This document shows, in pieces, positions 1-8,493 of a stretch of 64,000 bases of DNA. Position numbers and translations under genes: made by a program. The notes beneath the pieces were generated by a model. The model was given only the letters and a program-made list of their open reading frames with translations. It did not search any database and was not told the origin of the DNA. The stretch's first letter is position 1; each line of letters opens with the position of its first letter. This DNA is from JBHHUI01 sp965248775 (lineage in GTDB: Bacteria > Chloroflexota > Anaerolineae > Anaerolineales > JBHHUI01). The DNA is taken from the NCBI GenBank assembly GCA_965248775.1, contig OZ252150.1, positions 5,394,001 through 5,458,000 of the forward strand, given 5' to 3'.

Positions 1-1
1 A

Positions 2-1261
2 TTCACCTGGACTGAACCTGTCGATGCGCCGCATAAAAAGACCGATCTAAATGAAACCCATCGTGCCCTCGGAGCAAAGATGGTGCCGTTCGCGGGTTGG
101 GACATGCCGGTATGGTATTCGTCAGTTTCGGAAGAACACGTGGCTGTGCGGGCTGCTGCCGGCCTGTTTGATGTTAGTCACATGGGCGTGTGGGAAGCAG
201 CGGGTGAGACGGCGGCTGCCTTCCTGGATGGCGTCTGCGCGAACGATATTGCCGCGTTGAGGGTGGGCGACTCACTCTACACGCACTTCCTCGATGCGGA
301 TGCCAATGTGATAGATGATCTACTTGTGTATCGGCGGGCGTCCGACGTCTTCCTCATGGTTGTGAATGCCTCCAATGATGACAAAGATTGGGCCTGGGTG
401 AGCGGGGTGCTTGCGGGGGAGCTGCTGGTGGATCGCGCGCGACCGTGGGCAAAGGCGTTTGGGCGCAGCGGGGTAAACCTGCGCAATCTCCGCGATGCCT
501 CTGCTGGGAATGACATGCGCCTTGATCTAGCTTTGCAGGGTCCTGCCAGCCGCGATGTTTTATTCGCACTCGGCGCGGACGACGAAACCATCGCTCGGGT
601 TCGGAGACTCAAACGAACGCAACTCTGCGATGCAACAATAGGGGGTTTTGATCTCATTGTGGCTCGCACTGGATATACCGGCGAGCCGACGAGTTTCGAA
701 CTTATTGTGCATCCAGACAAGATTGTTGAATTGTGGAATCGACTGCTCGAGGTTGGCGAACCTTTTGGGTTGCAGCCTTGTGGCCTGGCCGCCCGTGACA
801 GCACCCGCACGGAAGCAGGTTTACCACTTTACGGGCAGGAGATTGGCGGCGATCTCAATCTTGGCGTGGCCGAAGCGGGTTTCGGCAGCTATGTCAAAAC
901 GTACAAACCGTGGTTCATTGGGCGCACAGCCTATCTTGCGCGCGAGGAAAAACGTACCGGGGAAGTCATCCGCTTTCGATTCCAAGTGAAGGGCGTGCGC
1001 ATGGCACATCTTGGCGATCCTGTGGTTGATCGCCGGGGTCGGGTTGTCGGCAAAGTGACGAGTTGCGCCATCGATAGCGATGGGTATTTACTCGGGCAAG
1101 CCTTTGTGGAAACCAAATATACACAGCCGGGGACAGTGCTAGGGATTTTCCAATCTGCAAGTGCCAAAGCCGAGAAAGCACGCGCCGAATTAAATTTTGG
1201 CGACCGCGTCCGGCTCCACGATCTGGTCGAGGTGCAATCGCGCTTCATGCGGAAACGGTGA
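2..1261 (+). CDS. gcvT: Aminomethyltransferase (glycine cleavage T protein), 5' partial
   Basis: T protein of the glycine cleavage system. It takes the methylamine group from lipoyl-H protein, releases ammonia and makes methylene-tetrahydrofolate in the cytoplasm. The reading frame is open from base 2, so the true start lies left of the window. The family N-terminus (ETHRALGAKMVPFAGWDMPV) begins before the first in-frame ATG at 80, so a start at 80 would remove conserved residues. Other hallmarks are GLFDVSHMG, the folate-binding region with ARTGYTGEPTSFEL, and a GCV_T C-terminal barrel domain from about GRTAYLAREEKRTG. No gcvH or gcvP follows on the right. The residues before the core (FTWTEPVDAP) could belong to a longer N-terminal extension. 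The identification is secure; only the start is unknown. Confidence 0.93.
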   Translation, partial: FTWTEPVDAPHKKTDLNETHRALGAKMVPFAGWDMPVWYSSVSEEHVAVRAAAGLFDVSHMGVWEAAGETAAAFLDGVCANDIAALRVGDSLYTHFLDADANVIDDLLVYRRASDVFLMVVNASNDDKDWAWVSGVLAGELLVDRARPWAKAFGRSGVNLRNLRDASAGNDMRLDLALQGPASRDVLFALGADDETIARVRRLKRTQLCDATIGGFDLIVARTGYTGEPTSFELIVHPDKIVELWNRLLEVGEPFGLQPCGLAARDSTRTEAGLPLYGQEIGGDLNLGVAEAGFGSYVKTYKPWFIGRTAYLAREEKRTGEVIRFRFQVKGVRMAHLGDPVVDRRGRVVGKVTSCAIDSDGYLLGQAFVETKYTQPGTVLGIFQSASAKAEKARAELNFGDRVRLHDLVEVQSRFMRKR

Positions 1262-1523
1262 GGCGCGAATTGCACCTCGAAGTGGAGCACAGTTCCGAAT
1301 GCACTGTGTCGGTATGCGCATTTCACTCTGTGGCCTTCGTGACTTTGCACAGTGAAGTGCGCACTCTACTTTGCAAAGTTCTTTATGCACTTTTATCCAA
1401 GCGCTGACAAGTTCACGTGGCAGGGCTGTTACTTTGTGTGCAACGAAAAATCTTTGTGTTCTAAGTGACTTTGTGGTGATCACAGTGATCACATGGAATT
1501 TTTTCTTGGACAAGCCGGGCAAG
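1262..1523. other. Intergenic region with a GTGATCAC double palindrome
   Basis: About 260 bp between convergent genes gcvT and the DUF554 gene, with no credible gene. At 1476-1492 the octamer GTGATCAC occurs twice around a single A, giving a 17-bp near-perfect palindrome that is also a direct repeat. It could be an operator or a chance symmetry. No run of T follows, so it does not look like a terminator. Confidence 0.4.
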
Positions 1524-2255
1524 CTAGGGTAACAAGTCCGGTAGACTCGGAACGACCGCGACAACCAATGGGGCTAGGAATATGGCAGGTAAGAAATTTC
1601 CGACTCGGATCTGACGCAGCTCCAGCAGACTGCTGATACCGATCCCTATAATTAGCAAGCCGCCAGTGGCTGTCATCTCTGCAATCATCAATTCGGTCAG
1701 GATACCCTGCATTTGCACGGCAAAAAGTGTCAATCCGCCCTGAAAAATAAAGATCGTCACAACTGAAAAGAGCACCCCGATACCGAGAGTCGAGGCGAAG
1801 GCCAGCGCCGCGAACCCGTCGAGCACGGACTTGATCTCGAGAAGGGTGAAATCTCCAGAGATGCCGTCTTGAATGCTGCCCACGACTGTCATTGGGCCGA
1901 TGCAAAAGACAAGCGAAGCAGTTACATAGCCTTTAATGAAACGGCTGGCTTCAACGGCATCACTATTGCTCGCAAAGCGCTTCTCCAGCCAGCCACCAAA
2001 CTGTTGTAAGCGATCGTCAATCCCCCACCATTCGCCCAGAATTCCGCCGATAAGCAGGCTCCCAAGCACGATGATGGGATTCTGCGAATTGGTAAACATC
2101 AACAAACCGATCGCTATCGTGAACATGCCCAGACCGTTCATAACTGTCTCACGCATGCGTGTGGGCATGCGACCGCCAAAGAGAGTGCCGAGGCCACCGC
2201 CAATAAGCACCGTAATGATGTTTATGATTGTTCCCAGCCCTGCTGGTCCGGTCAT
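1524..2255 (-). CDS. DUF554 family membrane protein
   Basis: Polytopic inner-membrane protein of the DUF554 (YdfK/YqgA-like) family, whose transport substrate is not established. The sequence shows the family pattern: an N-terminal Gly-rich hydrophobic start (GLGTIINIITVLIGGGLG), then several hydrophobic helices including SLLIGGILGEWWGIDDRLQ, and the FCIGPMTVVGSIQDG segment that is very characteristic. I chose the ATG at 2255 because it has a GGAG seven bases upstream; an ATG at 2273 would add six residues but has no visible ribosome binding site. About 243 aa, a normal length. It converges on gcvT and diverges from the comEA-like gene. Function in this organism is unknown. Confidence 0.85.
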   Translation of the reverse strand: MTGPAGLGTIINIITVLIGGGLGTLFGGRMPTRMRETVMNGLGMFTIAIGLLMFTNSQNPIIVLGSLLIGGILGEWWGIDDRLQQFGGWLEKRFASNSDAVEASRFIKGYVTASLVFCIGPMTVVGSIQDGISGDFTLLEIKSVLDGFAALAFASTLGIGVLFSVVTIFIFQGGLTLFAVQMQGILTELMIAEMTATGGLLIIGIGISSLLELRQIRVGNFLPAIFLAPLVVAVVPSLPDLLP

Positions 2256-2349
2256 GCTGTTGCTCCAGTGCAATGAAATCCGCGAGAATTAAAATTGCCG
2301 CGCATTATACCGTGATTGTTCGGATGGAATAACGGATTATAATTGCAGG

Positions 2350-2952
2350 ATGTTTAAGCACTGGCAGTCTATTTTGTTTGGATTAGTTGCCGGACTACTG
2401 ATGAGCGGTGTGATATTGTTGGTCGGGCGACCTCCGGCCGGTGTGCCGGTACAATTGGTTCAGCCGCCAACGATTGCGCCCACGGCCACACCGCTGGCAT
2501 TGCGCGTGCATGTAATGGGCGAAGTCAATGCGCCGGGTATTTATGCACTGCCTCCTGGTGCCATTGTGTCCGATGCCCTAGCAGCCGCTGGGGGCCTAAC
2601 ACCAAATGCTGATCCCACTGGGTTGAATCTGGCCGGTCTGTTGGCGGATGGAATGCAGGTCTTTGTCGGGAGCCAGGTATCCGACCCAGGCATTATGACC
2701 ACCGAGGCACTCCTGAGCAGCGTTTCGTCTGGAGCGTCCGAGGCGAGTTCGGGTGACCGTGTTAACATCAATACGGCCACGCAAGCAGAACTGGAGACAT
2801 TGCCCGGGATAGGACCAGCGCTTGCCGGTCGGATCATCGAATATCGCGATCAGAATGGGCTATTTTCGGTGCCGGAAGATCTGATGGACGTAAGTGGAAT
2901 TGGCGAAGCAACTTTTGAAGATATCAGCGATCTAATTACAGTCAGTCCTTGA
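2350..2952 (+). CDS. comEA: ComEA-like DNA-binding helix-hairpin-helix protein
   Basis: Membrane-anchored protein resembling ComEA, the surface DNA receptor of natural transformation. A single hydrophobic anchor lies at about residues 8-27. A short Pro/Thr linker is followed by an SLBB-like domain (LRVHVMGEVNAPGIYALPPG), then a second linker and a C-terminal double helix-hairpin-helix domain (VNINTATQAELETLPGIGPA and GIGEATFEDI), the DNA-binding part. About 200 aa, typical. Twenty bases separate it from the downstream MaoC gene on the same strand. No comEC or comF is visible here, so a role in uptake rests only on domain order; HhH proteins of this kind can also be orphan. Confidence 0.85.
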   Translation: MFKHWQSILFGLVAGLLMSGVILLVGRPPAGVPVQLVQPPTIAPTATPLALRVHVMGEVNAPGIYALPPGAIVSDALAAAGGLTPNADPTGLNLAGLLADGMQVFVGSQVSDPGIMTTEALLSSVSSGASEASSGDRVNINTATQAELETLPGIGPALAGRIIEYRDQNGLFSVPEDLMDVSGIGEATFEDISDLITVSP

Positions 2953-2971
2953 CCATCACTGGAAGGAACCT

Positions 2972-3445
2972 ATGAGTACATCGCAGCCCCAAGGACTTTA
3001 TTTTGAACAATTTGAACCCGGTCTTGAGATTTCCACCGCTGGCCGAACGATCACCGAAGCGGACATTGTCAACTTCGCCGGTGTCTCGGGCGACTACAAT
3101 CGTATTCACACTGATGCAGAATACGCGGCCGGCACGCCGTTTGAGAAACGCGTCGCGCATGGCCTTTTGGTGGCATCAATTGCATCCGGCTTGGCTGTGC
3201 AAACCCGATTCCTAGAGGACACGATCATGGCTTTCCGTGAAATCTCTCAATGGAAGTTCAGCAAACCTGTTTTCATCGGCGATACCGTCCATGTCGAAAT
3301 GAATGTGGTTGAGACCAAAGTGTTACAACGGTTGGGTGGAGGTTCTGTTTCCCTTGACCTGAAAGTCAAAAATCAAAGCGATGAGACCGTGCAACGAGGC
3401 CGCTGGGTAATGTTGGTGCAAGGGCGGCCGGAAGAAGCTGCTTGA
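2972..3445 (+). CDS. MaoC-like (R)-specific enoyl-CoA hydratase family protein
   Basis: Hotdog-fold protein of the MaoC dehydratase family, which usually hydrates enoyl-CoA thioesters. The active-site region is present as FAGVSGDYNRIHTDAEYA, containing the Asp and His of the hydratase-2 motif, followed by VAHGLLVASIASGLAV. About 157 aa, the single-domain length. The ATG at 2972 has a good GGAAGGA site five bases upstream. It lies just downstream of the comEA-like gene and just upstream of the PBP gene, but these neighbours give no pathway clue. The substrate cannot be told from sequence. Confidence 0.9.
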   Translation: MSTSQPQGLYFEQFEPGLEISTAGRTITEADIVNFAGVSGDYNRIHTDAEYAAGTPFEKRVAHGLLVASIASGLAVQTRFLEDTIMAFREISQWKFSKPVFIGDTVHVEMNVVETKVLQRLGGGSVSLDLKVKNQSDETVQRGRWVMLVQGRPEEAA

Positions 3446-3497
3446 AACAATGTCGCGGGTAATCCTGCGTCTTGGAGCATCATCGCCTTTTTGAATC

Positions 3498-6400
3498 ATG
3501 TCTGAATCTACCCCTGCTGATCCCGATGACGAATCGCCTCCGAAAGACTCTGGGAAGCGCTTCCGTCGCTTAACCGATCCCGCAGAATCAAGCGAAAAGC
3601 CCCTCCCAACACACCCAACGGGTGATCCTCATAAAACAGGCGGCTGGGTTGGCGAACTTGAAAACGAAGAAAATCCAAAAGACACTTCACCTTCTGAAAA
3701 CGAGGACCCCGATGTCACTCAGCCCTGGTCGCCTGTGGCAGAACCCGACCCGCTAGCCGATACGCCCCGGCGCCCCCAGGTACGTCTAGACTCGGAGGGG
3801 ATGCCGCTCCCAAAGAAAGTAGCGGAATCCGACCCGGCGCATACACGTGTGCAGCCGCGGGTAGCCTATCCACACCAGACAAGTCGTACTTCCACACCGT
3901 CCAAACGTCAACCGCGCAGTAAGCAGGGCTGGCGAAATGTCCTTCGTCGCATTGGACGCGTTGCGTTCACGTTATCAGCAATTGTTACAGCGCTTGGAAT
4001 TGTCATTTTAGTCGGAGCGGTCTCCTTTGGCATCCTGCAGTATTACCGCATCGCAGCCACGCTCCCGGATGTGGGCGAGCTGCGCGAGCGTGCAGCGGAT
4101 TTTGAATCCACTTTTATTTACGACCGCGCGGGCAACCCGCTTTATGAAATCAACGATCCGCAGGCCGGACGACGCACATTTGTGCCGCTCGACCAGATTT
4201 CGCCCTATGCTGTTGCCGCCACCATTGCCACCGAAGACCGCGAATACTGGAACAATCCGGGTTTCGATCCCACTGCCATTGCACGCGCGATCTGGCAAAA
4301 CTATCGCGAAGGCGAGATCGTCAGCGGGGCGAGTACGATCACCCAGCAACTCGCACGGGCATTGTTACTGGAGCCGGAAGAACGCGCGCAGCAGACCAAC
4401 GAGCGCAAACTGCGTGAGATCATTCTGGCGGCCCAGATGCGCGCCGAATATGGCCCGGACGAAATCCTTGAGCTGTACTTAAACGAGATTTACTATGGAA
4501 ATATTGCTTACGGGATCGAAGCGGGCGCCCAAACATACTTCGGCAAGCGCGCTTCAGAATTGAATTTCGCCGAAGGCGCTTTCCTCGCCGGCCTGCCGCA
4601 GTCCCCAGCCTATTATGACATCTATCAGAACCCGGAACTTACATTCGGGCGCCAGGAGGTGGTGGTTGCGCTCACCGTTCGTGCAGGTACAGACTGCATC
4701 CAATTTTCAGGCGGCATTCAAATCAACGACGCCGGCCAGCGTCTTTGTGTTACAGCCGCGGAGGGCGTTAGCGCAATTCTGGGGATCAAAGACCCCGACC
4801 AGTATCCGTTCGTTCCGCCGCGCATCGAAGCCGTCTTTCCACACTGGGTAAACTACGTTCGTCTCTTGCTGGAAGAGGAATATGGTGCGCAGGAAATTTA
4901 TCGCGCCGGGTTCCGTGTGTTCACGACTTTAAATCCTGAACTGCAAAGATACGCACAGGAACAAGTTTCGCAGCAAGTGAATGCGGTTGCTGCAGCAAAT
5001 GTAACCAACGGCGCGCTCGTCGCCATCCTGCCACAAAGTGGTGAGATCGTTGCGCTGGTCGGTTCTGACAATTATGACGATCTTCCCGATGGTCAGATCA
5101 ACATGGCGATCCGGCCCCGGCAGCCCGGCTCATCTATCAAGCCCTTTACATATCTGCGTGCCTTCGAATTGGGTTGGACACCTGCAACAGTGATCTGGGA
5201 CGTGCCTTCCAAATTTGATGATGGAGTCAATCCGGCCTTCGAACCACGCAATTACGATGGGCGCTTTCATGGGCCGTTACGTGTACGCGACGCGCTTGCA
5301 AATTCATTCAATGTTCCGGCTGTCAAAGCACTGGAGTATGTCGGCATTTATGATGATCCCGATACGGATGGGACAGAAGGGCTGCTCCCGTTTCTGGAGA
5401 CATTCGGCGTTTCAACGCTGACCAGCGATCAGTATGGGAGTGCACTTACACTTGGCGGTGGCGAGATCACCCTGCTCGAATGGACGGGTGCCTACGCAAC
5501 GCTCGCGAACGAAGGTCAGCGGGTCTTTCCCGTCGCCATTACGCATATCACAGATGCAAACGGGAAAGAAATTTGTCGCCAACCGACTTCAACAGTCGAT
5601 TTGTCTGCGGATGGCGCCGATGCATTGCCCTCCTGCCTCTCCCTGCCGGAAAACTGGGATCAGCAGGTTGTCTCACCAGAGCATGCGTTCCTGATTACAA
5701 ATATCATCAGCGATGATAATGCACGCCTGCTGGCTTTTGGCCCGGGGAACGCACTGGAGAACAGCGTCGGAGCAGCGGTGAAGACTGGGACGACAAATGA
5801 CATTCGCGATGTCTGGGCGATGGGCTTCACGCCAAACCTTACTGTGGGAGTCTGGTTTGGCAACGCAGACTTCACTCCCATGGCAGAAGGCGTGACCAGT
5901 TCCGGCACTGCGACTCCGGTGTGGAAGCGTGTACTTACAAGTGCATTTGAGATTCTCGGAATCGAGCCGGGCATTTTCCGTCCACCCCAAGGTGTGGTGT
6001 TGCACGAAATCTGTGAGGTCACTGGGGCAGCGGCCAATGAATACTGTTTTAATATGACCAACCCGCGCTATCCAGGACGGGGCGGAATCCGGCAGGAATA
6101 TTTTGTTGCGGATGAACCACCGCTCCCGCGTGAGGAAGATTTTGTGGCAACCATCGAAGTGGATGCGTTTTCTGGCAAGCTGGCGAGCGAGGTGTGTAAC
6201 TCGACGACGCTGGAAGAGCGCCAGGTTATAAACATTCGCGATCCCTTTGCTCTGGAGTGGTTACAAGGAAACACGCTTGGGGGACAGTTCGCGCAGGTAC
6301 TCGGAGTTGAATTTCCGATCGAGCTTGCCCCCACCGCGGAATGTGGTCCGGACGATCCGCATGCGATTGTAAGGATTATCTTCCCACCTGAGGATACGCC

Positions 6401-7013
6401 GCCTGTGTTCGAAGTAGTCCAAATTTGGGGCTATGTCGATGTGCTCAATGGTGAATTTGATTCCTATCGAGTTGATTGGGGCCTTGGCGATGATCCGCAA
6501 GGTTGGGGCAATCTCTCGGATGCTATCCCGGAACGCCACCCGGACAACGGTTCGCCGGCTCTTTTGGCCGAGTTTGATACACGAGAGCAGCCGAATGAGA
6601 TTGTGACGATCCGTGTGATTGTCCGTGACAATGAAGGACACGAGGCCGAGACGCGCAGAGTGCTCGCCATCGACAACCCGACTCCCTCGGCAACCGCTTC
6701 CAATACTCCCACAGCCTTGCCGACCTTTACGCACACGCCAACAATTACGCTGACGCCGACTCCGACGATACCCCTTCGAATACGCCGACATTTACAGCCA
6801 CTGTCCCGAGCGCGACACCCGTGCCCTCGGATACTGCGGAAGCAGAGACGTCAGCAACACCATCGGAAACAGCGACCGCCCCCTCAACGACGCCCGAATC
6901 ACCGACCCCGACAGAGACCCAGACTCCGTCGCCTGAGCCATCGAACACTCCGTAATGAGTTAGGTGGGAATCTGATTGTTATTCAGAACGCTGCGAGGCG
7001 GTTCGCTATGTAA
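3498..7013 (+). CDS. Class A penicillin-binding protein (PBP1A-type), tail frameshifted
   Basis: Bifunctional peptidoglycan synthase. An acidic, Pro-rich cytoplasmic N-terminus of about 150 residues precedes one membrane helix (near 155-180). Then comes a GT51 transglycosylase domain (TEDREYW, SGASTITQQLAR, EIYYGN) and a transpeptidase domain with PGSSIKPF (catalytic Ser and Lys), SFNVPA and the KTGTTNDIRDVW box. The C-terminus is a Cys-containing extracellular module ending in a Thr/Pro tail. The reading frame changes at 6771-6774: after a C4 run the frame becomes Arg/His-rich and unnatural. The Thr/Pro tail continues in the next frame to a TAA at 6953-6955. One missing C would restore it and end the protein there at about 1152 aa. 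Either an indel error or a real tail mutation; the enzymatic domains are unaffected. Confidence 0.93.
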   Translation: MSESTPADPDDESPPKDSGKRFRRLTDPAESSEKPLPTHPTGDPHKTGGWVGELENEENPKDTSPSENEDPDVTQPWSPVAEPDPLADTPRRPQVRLDSEGMPLPKKVAESDPAHTRVQPRVAYPHQTSRTSTPSKRQPRSKQGWRNVLRRIGRVAFTLSAIVTALGIVILVGAVSFGILQYYRIAATLPDVGELRERAADFESTFIYDRAGNPLYEINDPQAGRRTFVPLDQISPYAVAATIATEDREYWNNPGFDPTAIARAIWQNYREGEIVSGASTITQQLARALLLEPEERAQQTNERKLREIILAAQMRAEYGPDEILELYLNEIYYGNIAYGIEAGAQTYFGKRASELNFAEGAFLAGLPQSPAYYDIYQNPELTFGRQEVVVALTVRAGTDCIQFSGGIQINDAGQRLCVTAAEGVSAILGIKDPDQYPFVPPRIEAVFPHWVNYVRLLLEEEYGAQEIYRAGFRVFTTLNPELQRYAQEQVSQQVNAVAAANVTNGALVAILPQSGEIVALVGSDNYDDLPDGQINMAIRPRQPGSSIKPFTYLRAFELGWTPATVIWDVPSKFDDGVNPAFEPRNYDGRFHGPLRVRDALANSFNVPAVKALEYVGIYDDPDTDGTEGLLPFLETFGVSTLTSDQYGSALTLGGGEITLLEWTGAYATLANEGQRVFPVAITHITDANGKEICRQPTSTVDLSADGADALPSCLSLPENWDQQVVSPEHAFLITNIISDDNARLLAFGPGNALENSVGAAVKTGTTNDIRDVWAMGFTPNLTVGVWFGNADFTPMAEGVTSSGTATPVWKRVLTSAFEILGIEPGIFRPPQGVVLHEICEVTGAAANEYCFNMTNPRYPGRGGIRQEYFVADEPPLPREEDFVATIEVDAFSGKLASEVCNSTTLEERQVINIRDPFALEWLQGNTLGGQFAQVLGVEFPIELAPTAECGPDDPHAIVRIIFPPEDTPPVFEVVQIWGYVDVLNGEFDSYRVDWGLGDDPQGWGNLSDAIPERHPDNGSPALLAEFDTREQPNEIVTIRVIVRDNEGHEAETRRVLAIDNPTPSATASNTPTALPTFTHTPTITLTPTPTIPLRIRRHLQPLSRARHPCPRILRKQRRQQHHRKQRPPPQRRPNHRPRQRPRLRRLSHRTLRNELGGNLIVIQNAARRFAM

Positions 7014-7122
7014 TGTTTGTAGCCCACGCTGCCAGACCATCAGACTGTTATTTCCTCTTGCCCAAAGGAAAAACTGTCATCGTCAAAGGCCCAAGAGTAG
7101 TACCGCTTGAAGGTAGAAAATA

Positions 7123-7965
7123 TCACGGCTGCCAGGCGGGGTCATAATCGTTCGCGGGTTCGTTAGTAATCCTGGTCTGTTGCGTCCCGTCGGTGTTCAT
7201 CACGTAGATTTCAGCATTGCCGTCTCGCTCGGAAACAAAGGCAATCTGATTACCATCGGGTGACCAAACTGGGTCGTAATCAGAAGCCGGGTCGGTGGCC
7301 AGGCGGGTCTGCCCAAAGCCGCAGGCGCTCATGACGTAGATGTCAGGCCGGCCATCTCGCGTGGACCAAAATGCAATCTGGCTGCCATCCGGCGACCAGG
7401 TTGCTTTTCGATCTTCCCCTGACGAGTTCGTCAGCTGGGTGAGTGCCGAGCCGTCTGTGTTGACGACGTAGATTTCCCAGTTGCCGTCCCGATTGGAGTG
7501 AAAGGCAATCCGGTTGCCGTCCGGCGACCAAGCGGGGCCGAAATCGTCATCAGGGTGATTTGTCAGCCGGGTAACACCGGTTCCATCGGTGTTCGTAACG
7601 TAGATTTCTGCATTTTGATCCCGGTATGACACCAGCGCGATGCGTGTTCCATCAGGCGATCAATGAGGGTCGAACTCAAAGCGTGTTGTCTGAGACACAT
7701 TTGTCTGCTCCGATCCATCAGCATTCATCACATAGATCTCGTTATTGCCATCCCGGAAAGTGTAGAACGCGATTTGACTGCCATCCGGGGACCAAACGGG
7801 ACCGAAATCGTCGGCTGCATGACTTGTGAGCTGTATGACATCCGAGCTATCGTCATTCATCACGAAAATATCAAGATTGCCATTGCGGTCAGAAGCAAAG
7901 ATCAGTTGTCTAGCTTTAACGTCTATCTCCATGGTAGGTGTCGGCGAGATTGTGGCTGTGGCCAC
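7123..7965 (-). pseudogene. TolB/PD40-like WSPDG beta-propeller lipoprotein, broken by an in-frame TGA
   Basis: Six TolB-type blades are readable in one frame, each with a WSPDG turn and an IYVMNTDG-like strand, as in secreted six-bladed propellers. Blade two reads FDPH-stop-SPDGTRIAL: TGA stands exactly where the invariant Trp codon TGG of WSPDG is expected (7657-7659), and the same frame continues to 7123. The first segment would start at GTG 7965. However, the frame is open further upstream to about 8169 and encodes a hydrophobic stretch ending VASAC followed by a Thr/Ala linker, which looks like a lipoprotein signal without a usable ATG. So the N-terminus is also damaged or its start is non-canonical. 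Likely a decayed surface or periplasmic propeller; TGA read-through is possible but less likely. Confidence 0.75.
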
Positions 7966-8169
7966 CGGGTTAGTTGGGGCAGGTGTTGCTGCCAGAATTG
8001 GCCGTGCTGCGACTTCTGTTTGGTGCAGGGCGGTTCCTAAAGCACGATGTACCGCTGTTTCGACTGCTGTTTCAATAGCAGCCTCTGAGGGCGTACAGGC
8101 ACTCGCAACTCCGAGCAGAATAGACTCGGAGTAGATAAGTTGTTTTTCCCTTAGAACCTGTTGTGTCCC

Positions 8170-8493
8170 CTATTAGCCCTTAGTATACAACGATGAGAGA
8201 GGACATGGCAATATCACAAAACAACCATGCTGCGGTTCTCGCGTTTAGCGTGCTGTACATTTGTGGAACCAGAAATAAATTTTCCACTTTCAATTTGTAT
8301 TAAAATTGGGTTCTCTACACACCCAGTTCGCTATAACCCGACCAGGGTGAGCCAGTACAGCACATACGGTCCATCTGGGGAAATGATGAAATGAAGTGTG
8401 CGTGAAAAGGTGGAGTGCGATCAACCTAAAGCCATTACGAGAAGATAGACTTATTAACGCCGCAGATTTGCGTTGACATCATCATCAATTCTT
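8170..8493. other. Gene-free interval before the CDF transporter gene
   Basis: About 320 bp between the broken propeller gene and the CDF gene. No open frame with protein-like composition, no obvious hairpin terminator and no recognised riboswitch could be seen. It should hold the promoters for the divergent neighbours; I could not assign clear -35 and -10 boxes. Confidence 0.4.

Noticed and set aside
277..810. Long minus-strand frames opposite gcvT
   Set aside because: Ser/Arg-rich composition with no domain; they mirror the third codon bias of gcvT.
4008..4349. Minus-strand frames inside the PBP gene
   Set aside because: They overlap conserved GT51 motifs on the plus strand and have no similarity of their own.
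7123..7632. UGA decoded as tryptophan to explain the WSPDG stop
   Set aside because: The window contains normal UGA stops and an RF2 gene with a UGA-based frameshift site, so a genome-wide recoding is unlikely; nonsense mutation or read error is simpler.
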